From: Mesorhizobium helmanticense
GTDB lineage: Bacteria; Pseudomonadota; Alphaproteobacteria; Rhizobiales; Rhizobiaceae
DNA length: 64,000 bases
NCBI RefSeq assembly: GCF_003034915.1
Contig: NZ_PZJX01000038.1
Span: 62,001 to 126,000 of the forward strand
Direction of reading: 5' to 3'
Part shown: in pieces, positions 58,660 to 64,000 of the stretch
Numbering within the stretch: the first letter of the stretch is position 1
How the letters are laid out: every line of letters begins with the position of its first letter
Translations under genes and position numbers: made by a program
The notes under the pieces: generated by a model
Database searches by the model: none
The model's input: only the letters and a program-made list of their open reading frames with translations
Told to the model about the DNA's origin: nothing

Positions 58660-59346
58660 TCAGGCGGTCCCGGCCTTGACGTCGTGCCTGCTGATGAGCC
58701 GTTCGAGGATCACTTCTCCACCTTCCGTTATGTCGGCGACAATCGCCCGCTCGGCGGCGTCGGCATCCTGTTTCTCGACGGCCGCAAGCACCGCATAGTG
58801 GTTCTCGATCATGGCACGGCCGCCCTCATGATATGATTCCGCAATCAGCGGGCCCATCTGCAGCCAGAGCCGGTTCAGTATGCCGCGCAGCACCACCATA
58901 TCGGCGATGTCGGCCAGCGCGAAGTGAAAGGTCTGGTTGAGCGCCAGTCCCTCCGTCCAGTTTTTATCGGCGATCGCCCGTTCGTTCAACGCAATAAGGC
59001 CGCGCAGATGTTCGACATCCTTGGCGGCCGCCTTGAGCGCGGCTTCCCGCGCGGCGAGCCCTTCGAGCTTCAGCCGGATCTGGCGGATTTCGCGATAGCG
59101 CCTCAGCGTGATGATGGGAACACGCACCTCGCGCGCCGATTTCTGCACCAGCGCCTCGTCCTGGATCAGCCGCAGGATGGCGTCCCGGACCGGCGTCACA
59201 CTGGTTCCCAGCGATTGAGCGAGGTCGCGGATGGTGAGCCTCGCATCAGGCGCGAACCGCCCTTTGATCAGCGCTTCGGCGACACGGGAATAGACCGTTT
59301 CACCAAGGTTCTCGCGTTCGAGGGTCTCGAAGCTGAAAGCCTGCAT
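58660..59346 (-). CDS. GntR-family (FadR/FCD) transcriptional regulator
   Basis: A 228-residue protein from the ATG at 59346. Winged helix: YSRVAEALIKGRFAPDARLT, then AQSLGTSVTPVRDAILRLIQ; FCD domain follows. A paralogue of the regulator at 51270-51947. It is the first gene of the leftward operon with the LhgO-like and SnoaL-like genes. The AT-rich element at 59397-59406 in its promoter may be its own operator. Confidence 0.9.
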   Translation of the reverse strand: MQAFSFETLERENLGETVYSRVAEALIKGRFAPDARLTIRDLAQSLGTSVTPVRDAILRLIQDEALVQKSAREVRVPIITLRRYREIRQIRLKLEGLAAREAALKAAAKDVEHLRGLIALNERAIADKNWTEGLALNQTFHFALADIADMVVLRGILNRLWLQMGPLIAESYHEGGRAMIENHYAVLAAVEKQDADAAERAIVADITEGGEVILERLISRHDVKAGTA

Positions 59347-59396
59347 TACGTCTCCGCCCCATCCTCGCCAGCCCACAGGAAAGGGGCTTGACACTA

Positions 59397-59408
59397 TATC
59401 TTATAAGA
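59397..59408. promoter_or_regulatory. AT-rich operator element, copy 2
   Basis: TATCTTATAA (59397-59406) is the inverse of TTATAAGATA at 53939-53948. The 10-bp TCTTATAAGA at 59399-59408 is a perfect palindrome. It lies between the GntR gene (59346) and the aminotransferase gene at 59511, a divergent promoter region. Confidence 0.6.
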
Positions 59409-59510
59409 AACATGATGCATCAAACAGCATAATGCAAGAGGGAACGCCAATGCGCGCCGAGTGGCGGGCAAGCGCGGGAATATCCCTGGAAGCAGGCAGG
59501 ACAGGACCTT

Positions 59511-60887
59511 ATGGACGCACGACCGAACTCGCCCGAAGCCCGCGACATCAACTACCACATGCATGGCTACACCAATGCCCGCAAGCATCAGGAGTCCGGG
59601 CCGCTCATCATCGAGAAGGGCGACGGCATCTATGTCGAGGACCTGGCCGGCAACCGCTACATCGAGGCAATGGCTGGCCTCTGGAGCGTGGCGGTGGGCT
59701 TTTCGGAGAAGCGGCTGGTCGAGGCGGCGACACGGCAGATGGCCAAGCTGCCCTTCTATCACGACTTCGGCTCGAAATCGCATTCGCCGCTGATCGATCT
59801 GGCCGAGAAACTGGTGCAAATGGCGCCAGTGCCGATGAGCAAGGCCTATTTCACCAATTCCGGCTCCGAAGCCAACGATACGGCCATCAAGATGATCTGG
59901 TACCGGTCGAATGCGCTTGGCCAACCGGAGCGTAAGAAGATCATCAGCCGCAAGCGGGGCTATCATGGCGTCACCATTGCCGCGGCGAGCCTGACCGGCC
60001 TGCCCAACAATCATATCTCGTTCGACCTGCCGATCGCCAATGTTCTGCACACCTCTTCGCCGCACTATTGGCGCGAGGCGTTGCCGGGCGAGAGCGAAGA
60101 GCAGTTTTCGAGCCGGCTTGCCGACGATCTGGAAAAGCTGATCCTGGCCGAGGGACCGGAAACCATCGCCGCCTTCTTCGGCGAACCGATCATGGGCGCC
60201 GGCGGCGTCATCGTTCCGCCGGCCGGCTATTGGGCGAAGATCCAGGCGGTGCTGTCGAAATACGACATACTGCTCGTCGCCGACGAGGTGATCTGCGGCT
60301 TTGGCCGGACCGGCGAGATGTTCGGCTCGCAGACCTTCGGCATCCGGCCCGACATCATGGTCATGTCGAAGCAGATTTCTTCGTCCTACCTGCCGATCTC
60401 GGCGCTGCTGATCAACGAGAAGGTGTTCGAGCCGATTGCCGATGAAAGCAATCGCATCGGCACGTTCGGGCATGGCTTCACCGGCGGCGGCCATCCCGTC
60501 GCGGCGGCGGTCGCGTTCGAGAACCTGAACCTGATCGAGGAACGCGACCTTGTCGGCAATGCGCGCACGGTCGGTGCGCATATGCAAAAACGGCTGCGCA
60601 AACTGGCTTCGCATCCGCTCGTCGGCGAGGTGCGCGGCGTCGGCCTGATCGCGGCGGTAGAACTGGTCGGCGACAAGGCGAGCAAGACGCCCTGGGGCGC
60701 CGTCGGCGCGCTGGGCGGGCTGGTCAACGGGTTCCTGCAGCAGAACGGCGTGATCTCGCGCAACATGGGCGATGCAATCGCCTTCTGTCCGCCGCTGATC
60801 ATCACCGAGCCGCAGGTCGACAGCATGGTCGATGCATTCGAAAGATCGCTCGAGGCCGCCGCCAGGCAGGTCGGATCACCGGCCTGA
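59511..60887 (+). CDS. Class III (omega-) aminotransferase 2
   Basis: A 458-residue PLP enzyme: YFTNSGSEANDTAIKMIWY (113-131), DEVICGFGRTGEMFGSQ and the PLP lysine Lys287 (VMSKQISSSYLP). It resembles omega-amine:pyruvate transaminases with a Tyr-rich N-terminal active-site loop (HGYTNARKHQESG). AGGCAGGACAGGACC precedes the ATG weakly. A paralogue of the gene at 53994; the two probably act on related amines. Confidence 0.92.
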   Translation: MDARPNSPEARDINYHMHGYTNARKHQESGPLIIEKGDGIYVEDLAGNRYIEAMAGLWSVAVGFSEKRLVEAATRQMAKLPFYHDFGSKSHSPLIDLAEKLVQMAPVPMSKAYFTNSGSEANDTAIKMIWYRSNALGQPERKKIISRKRGYHGVTIAAASLTGLPNNHISFDLPIANVLHTSSPHYWREALPGESEEQFSSRLADDLEKLILAEGPETIAAFFGEPIMGAGGVIVPPAGYWAKIQAVLSKYDILLVADEVICGFGRTGEMFGSQTFGIRPDIMVMSKQISSSYLPISALLINEKVFEPIADESNRIGTFGHGFTGGGHPVAAAVAFENLNLIEERDLVGNARTVGAHMQKRLRKLASHPLVGEVRGVGLIAAVELVGDKASKTPWGAVGALGGLVNGFLQQNGVISRNMGDAIAFCPPLIITEPQVDSMVDAFERSLEAAARQVGSPA

Positions 60888-60951
60888 CCAGACTTTCGCG
60901 GGGCGGGCGCGACCTCCATCGGCAAGGCCCGCCGCTGCGTTGACACATAAG

Positions 60952-60961
60952 ATATAAGATG
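60952..60961. promoter_or_regulatory. AT-rich operator element, copy 3
   Basis: ATATAAGATG (60952-60961) matches TTATAAGATA of copies 1 and 2 at 8 of 10 positions and sits in a run of TAAG repeats. It is 142 bases upstream of the binding-protein gene at 61104, within the otherwise empty 60888-61103 region. Confidence 0.5.
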
Positions 60962-61103
60962 TAAGTTGTGTGAAAGACCCGAAGAAGCCAACGAAGAAGT
61001 GGCGCGACTGAATACAAAAGACAGGTGAGCGCCGGCCGACGCTTCAGTCGCCGGACGCAGAGAAACGACCGCAGGGGCGGTTAAGCAAATGGGAGATTTC
61101 CAG

Positions 61104-62162
61104 ATGAACGGACTGAAGAAAACACTGGCCCTGGCCGTGTCGGCCACGATGCTGTCAGCCGGAATGGCGCAAGCCGCGGACTGGTGGCCCTTCAAGATCG
61201 CTTCCGCCAAGGACGGCGACCTGAAGAAGGTCGAGGAAATCGAATACAAGCCGCTCGAAAAGGCTGAGAAGCCCTGGAAGCTGTGCGTGCTTTTCCCGCA
61301 TCTGCAGGACAGCTACTGGGTCTCGGTGGACTACGGCATCGTCGAGGAAGCCAAGCGGCTGGGCGTCAAGGTGACGGTGCTGCAGGCTGGCGGTTACACC
61401 GCCTTGCCGAAGCAGATTTCGCAGTATGACGACTGTGTCGCCTCAGGCGCCGACGCGATCCTGATCTCGGCGATCTCGGAAGCAGGCGTTGCCGCCAAGA
61501 TCGGCGAGGGCATGGGCAAGGGCATTGTCAATATCGCTGTCGCCAACCCGATCCTGGAGACGCCGATCACCGCGCGCATCACACCCGACTTCTTCCAGAA
61601 AGGTTTCCAGACCGGCGAATACGTGAAGAAATATCTGGGCGACAAGCAGGGCTCGGCGGTGGCCTTCCCCGGGCCGCAGGGTAGCGGCTGGGCTGAAACC
61701 TACATGGACGGTTTCCGCGAGAGCACCAAGACCGGCAACGTCAAGCTGCTGGCCGAGATGTTCGGCGAGGCGAGCGTCCCGGCACAGCTCAAGCTGGTCG
61801 AGGACGCGCTGCAGACGCATCCGGACGTCAACGTCATCTGGGGTGGCGCGCCGACCGCCGAGGCGGCGATCGGCGCGGTGGCGGATGCCGGCCTGAGCAA
61901 TGTGACGATCATGTCGTCCTATGAGAACCAGACGATGCTGAAAGCGGTCAAGGACGGCTCGGTGCTCGGCTTTGCCACCGAATATCCGGTCATCATGGGG
62001 CGCATCGGCGTCGACCTCGCGGTCCGCGCCCTGGAAAAGAAGGAGCACGAAAAGGTGCTTCTGGTTGCTCCCGGTATCGTCACCAAGGATAATATCGATA
62101 AGATCGATACGACCCAGATCTTCGCGCCGGACGGCTGGCGCCCGGAATTCTCGGTCGAGTAA
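61104..62162 (+). CDS. ABC transporter substrate-binding protein (TorT-like)
   Basis: From the ATG at 61104 (GGAG 8 bases upstream) a 352-residue product with signal peptide MNGLKKTLALAVSATMLSAG, then MAQAADWW. The mature part resembles the TMAO-sensor periplasmic protein TorT and type 1 sugar-binding proteins: KLCVLFPHLQDSYWVSVDYG and ILISAISEAG. First gene of a CUT2-like operon with an ATPase and a permease. No TorS-like kinase is encoded in the window. The ligand may be an amine or amino-sugar given the aminotransferases nearby. Confidence 0.87.
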   Translation: MNGLKKTLALAVSATMLSAGMAQAADWWPFKIASAKDGDLKKVEEIEYKPLEKAEKPWKLCVLFPHLQDSYWVSVDYGIVEEAKRLGVKVTVLQAGGYTALPKQISQYDDCVASGADAILISAISEAGVAAKIGEGMGKGIVNIAVANPILETPITARITPDFFQKGFQTGEYVKKYLGDKQGSAVAFPGPQGSGWAETYMDGFRESTKTGNVKLLAEMFGEASVPAQLKLVEDALQTHPDVNVIWGGAPTAEAAIGAVADAGLSNVTIMSSYENQTMLKAVKDGSVLGFATEYPVIMGRIGVDLAVRALEKKEHEKVLLVAPGIVTKDNIDKIDTTQIFAPDGWRPEFSVE

Positions 62163-62231
62163 CATCGGGCCTCCAGAAGGTCTTCCCTAAGTCTGGCTGC
62201 TTCTCCCAAGTGGCCAGACGCCGCCGGCTTC

Positions 62232-62269
62232 AAGCGCATCGCTAGCAAAATGATTCAGCCGATGCGCTT
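62232..62269 (+). other. mRNA hairpin between binding-protein and ATPase genes
   Basis: AAGCGCATCG and CGATGCGCTT (62232-62241 and 62260-62269) pair perfectly over 10 bp with an 18-base loop, 70 bases after the stop of the binding-protein gene. As at 4450 and 41118, no T-run follows. Confidence 0.5.
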
Positions 62270-62343
62270 AAGTCCTTGTTTTTGAGCATGTCGGCCCAAG
62301 CGCGGCTACTTTGGGCGAGATGCTCCAAGGCTTTTGTGACGAG

Positions 62344-63831
62344 ATGCTGGAAGTAACCGGATTCACCAAGAGATTTCGCGGCATCGCCGCGCTGGACAAT
62401 GTCGACTTCTCGCTCAACGAGGGCGAGGTCCACGCGCTGCTTGGCGAGAACGGCGCCGGCAAGTCGACGCTGATCAATCTCATTGCCGGCACATTCCCCT
62501 GGGCCGAGGGCGTCTACCGGATCAATGGCCGCACGATCACGAGCCTCACCCCGCAGGTCGCGCAGGAGATCGGCATCGCCGCCGTCTTCCAGGAATTCAG
62601 CCTGGTCCCCGACCTCACCGTGCTCGAGAACATCTTCCTCGGCCGCGAGCAGTCGGGCAGCCTCTTCCTCAAGCGGCGGCAGATGCGCCAGGCGGGCACC
62701 GAATTGCTCGACGGGCTCGGCTTTCACCTGCCGCTCGACGAGAAGGTGGCGTTCCTGTCGCGCGCACAGAAACAGATGGTCGAGATCGCCAAGGCGCTGC
62801 GCATGCGGCCAAAGGTGCTTATTCTCGACGAGCCCACCGCTTCGCTCACCGACGGCGAGGCCGACAAGCTCTTCCATGCGGTGGCGCTGCTCAAGGGCAG
62901 GGGCGTCGGCATCATCTATGTCTCGCACCGCATGAGCGAGATCCGCAACCTGTCCGACCGCGTCACGGTGCTGCGCGGCGGCAAGAGGATCGGCACCGTG
63001 GTGACGTCGGAGATTTCGGACGAGGGGCTGATCGAGATGATGGTCGGCCGTCCGGTCGAGCAGCTCTTCCCCAGCATCGAACACAGGCCGGGCGCGGCCA
63101 GACTTGAAGTCCGCGACCTGACCACGCAGGACCGTTCCGTCATCGGCGCCTCTTTCGTGGCGCGGGCGGGCGAGGTGGTCGGCCTCGCCGGTCTCGTCGG
63201 CTGCGGGCGCAGCGAGCTTTGCCGTGCCGTCTTCGGTCTGGAGACGGTCGAGGCGGGAACCATCACTGTCGGCGACAAGACCGTCGCGCGTCCCTCGCCA
63301 GCGTCCATGCTTGCCAGCAAGGTCTGCTATTTCCCGGCCGACCGCGGTTCGGAAGGACTGGCCATGGCCCGCTCGGCGCGCGAAAACGCGACGATGAGCT
63401 CGCTCGACCTGCCGGCCTTGTCGGCCGGGCCGGTGCTGAAGTTCTGGCGCGAGCGCGAGGTGATCAAGGCGCCGCTCGCCGATCTTGCGCTGCGGCCAAT
63501 GGCGCCCGAGCGCAAGGTCTCGGCATTTTCCGGCGGCAACCAGCAGAAGCTGATGCTGGCGCGCGGGCTGATGCGGCCCTTCGATGTCTATCTCTTCGAC
63601 GAACCGACGGTCGGCATCGATGTCGGCGCCAAGGTCGATGTCTATAATCTCATCAAGTCACTGGTGGAAGCCGGCGCCTCGGTCGTCGTCTCGACCTCTG
63701 AATTGCCGGAGCTCATCAACCTCGCCTCGCGCGTCTATGTCATGCATGAAGGCAAGGTCGTCGCCGAGCTCGGCCAAAGCGAGCTGACGGAGGCGCAGAT
63801 TCTGTCCCATTATTTCGGGGGGCGGGCGTGA
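62344..63831 (+). CDS. Sugar-type ABC transporter ATP-binding protein (CUT2)
   Basis: From the ATG at 62344 a 495-residue double ATPase. Walker A GENGAGKST is at residues 34-42; Walker B KVLILDEPTAS follows. The second half has FSGGNQQKLMLARGLMRPFD then YLFDEPTVGIDVGAK. Other in-frame starts at 62311 and 62320 are possible but give a less typical N-terminus. It overlaps the permease gene by 4 bases. Confidence 0.9.
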   Translation: MLEVTGFTKRFRGIAALDNVDFSLNEGEVHALLGENGAGKSTLINLIAGTFPWAEGVYRINGRTITSLTPQVAQEIGIAAVFQEFSLVPDLTVLENIFLGREQSGSLFLKRRQMRQAGTELLDGLGFHLPLDEKVAFLSRAQKQMVEIAKALRMRPKVLILDEPTASLTDGEADKLFHAVALLKGRGVGIIYVSHRMSEIRNLSDRVTVLRGGKRIGTVVTSEISDEGLIEMMVGRPVEQLFPSIEHRPGAARLEVRDLTTQDRSVIGASFVARAGEVVGLAGLVGCGRSELCRAVFGLETVEAGTITVGDKTVARPSPASMLASKVCYFPADRGSEGLAMARSARENATMSSLDLPALSAGPVLKFWREREVIKAPLADLALRPMAPERKVSAFSGGNQQKLMLARGLMRPFDVYLFDEPTVGIDVGAKVDVYNLIKSLVEAGASVVVSTSELPELINLASRVYVMHEGKVVAELGQSELTEAQILSHYFGGRA

Positions 63832-64000
63832 GTTCGGAGCAGGCAACGATGGCCCCTTTGAGCGCGGCCAAACCCGCTGAGCACCGGTCGAGTCTGCTCG
63901 ACCGCTTTCTCATGCAGGGCGGCATCGTCATCACCTTTCTCATCGTGGCGGTCGTGGCGACCGCGCTGGTCGAGCCGCGCTTCCTCAACCGGCTCAACCT
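63828..64000 (+). CDS. Sugar-type ABC transporter permease, partial
   Basis: Starts with GTG at 63828 overlapping the ATPase stop (GTGA) and runs off the window after about 57 codons. The visible part has a charged leader (VSSEQATMAPLSAAKPAEHR) and a first membrane helix (GGIVITFLIVAVVATALVEP) followed by RFLNRLN, the N-terminus of a CUT2 permease. Confidence 0.85.
   Translation, partial: MSSEQATMAPLSAAKPAEHRSSLLDRFLMQGGIVITFLIVAVVATALVEPRFLNRLN

Noticed and set aside
60902..60933. GGCGGGC ... GCCCGCC hairpin after aminotransferase 2
   Set aside because: Only a 7-bp stem with an 18-base loop and no T-run in a GC-rich stretch. Not distinguishable from chance.
1..64000. CRISPR arrays, tRNA or rRNA genes, insertion sequences, prophage or integrase
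   Set aside because: No array-like repeats, tRNA-like cloverleafs, transposase motifs or integrase motifs were seen on reading. The only repeat of note is the lacI-derived pair at 37410 and 45529.

Overview
The window looks like a chromosomal (or megaplasmid) segment of an alphaproteobacterium of the order Hyphomicrobiales, most like Mesorhizobium or a close rhizobial relative. The pointers are the GC-rich coding bias, several sugar ABC transporters of the CUT2 type, a TRAP transporter, many GntR/LacI/LysR regulators with catabolic genes, a DUF3309 protein, and stress promoters of the alphaproteobacterial EcfG type. The genus is inferred from gene content. I saw no rRNA, tRNA, CRISPR array, transposase, integrase or prophage gene. 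Coding density is high and no stretch over about 300 bases lacks a gene.

Layout. (A) 1-13.9 kb: leftward etfB-etfA-iron-sulphur protein, divergent from a rightward unit of CUT2 transporter (binding protein, ATPase, two permeases), GMC flavoprotein with its small subunit, carboxymuconolactone-decarboxylase-like protein, aldehyde dehydrogenase, SMP-30 lactonase and LysR regulator. A 19-bp perfect palindrome lies between the two units. (B) 13.9-20.6 kb: small genes (Nudix, HAD-ATPase fusion, HD protein, isochorismatase-like, ribbon-helix-helix, DUF3309, unknowns), several with GGAAC-N16-NGTT promoters of the general stress sigma factor. (C) 20.8-30.4 kb: SDR and FGGY kinase, convergent with a leftward operon of CUT2 transporter, phosphotriesterase-like lactonase, creatininase-like hydrolase and HutC-type GntR regulator. 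(D) 30.5-37.5 kb: a lone FAD oxidase, then CUT2 transporter plus metallo-beta-lactamase-fold lactonase under a divergent LacI regulator. (E) 37.5-45.5 kb: GntR regulator, two-component flavin monooxygenase, TRAP transporter, EthD-like protein, HpcH/HpaI aldolase and 2-hydroxyacid dehydrogenase. This block is bracketed by direct repeats of the lacI 3' end and looks inserted. (F) 45.6-47.8 kb: methanethiol oxidase (mtoX) with its SCO1 partner. (G) 47.9-51.1 kb: a second set of small genes, two with stress-type promoters, plus a winged-helix/hydrolase fusion. (H) 51.3-64 kb: split transketolase, two paralogous GntR regulators, two class III aminotransferases, an (R)-amine-transaminase-like class IV aminotransferase, SDR, LhgO-like oxidase and a fourth CUT2 transporter running off the window. 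Three promoters in this block share an AT-rich element.

Most of the window is therefore a set of self-contained catabolic modules (uptake, a few enzymes, local regulator) separated by two islets of stress genes. None of the catabolic substrates can be named from sequence alone. Block H (amine/keto-sugar chemistry) and block A (a flavoprotein dehydrogenase that may feed electrons to the adjacent ETF) are the least conventional combinations.
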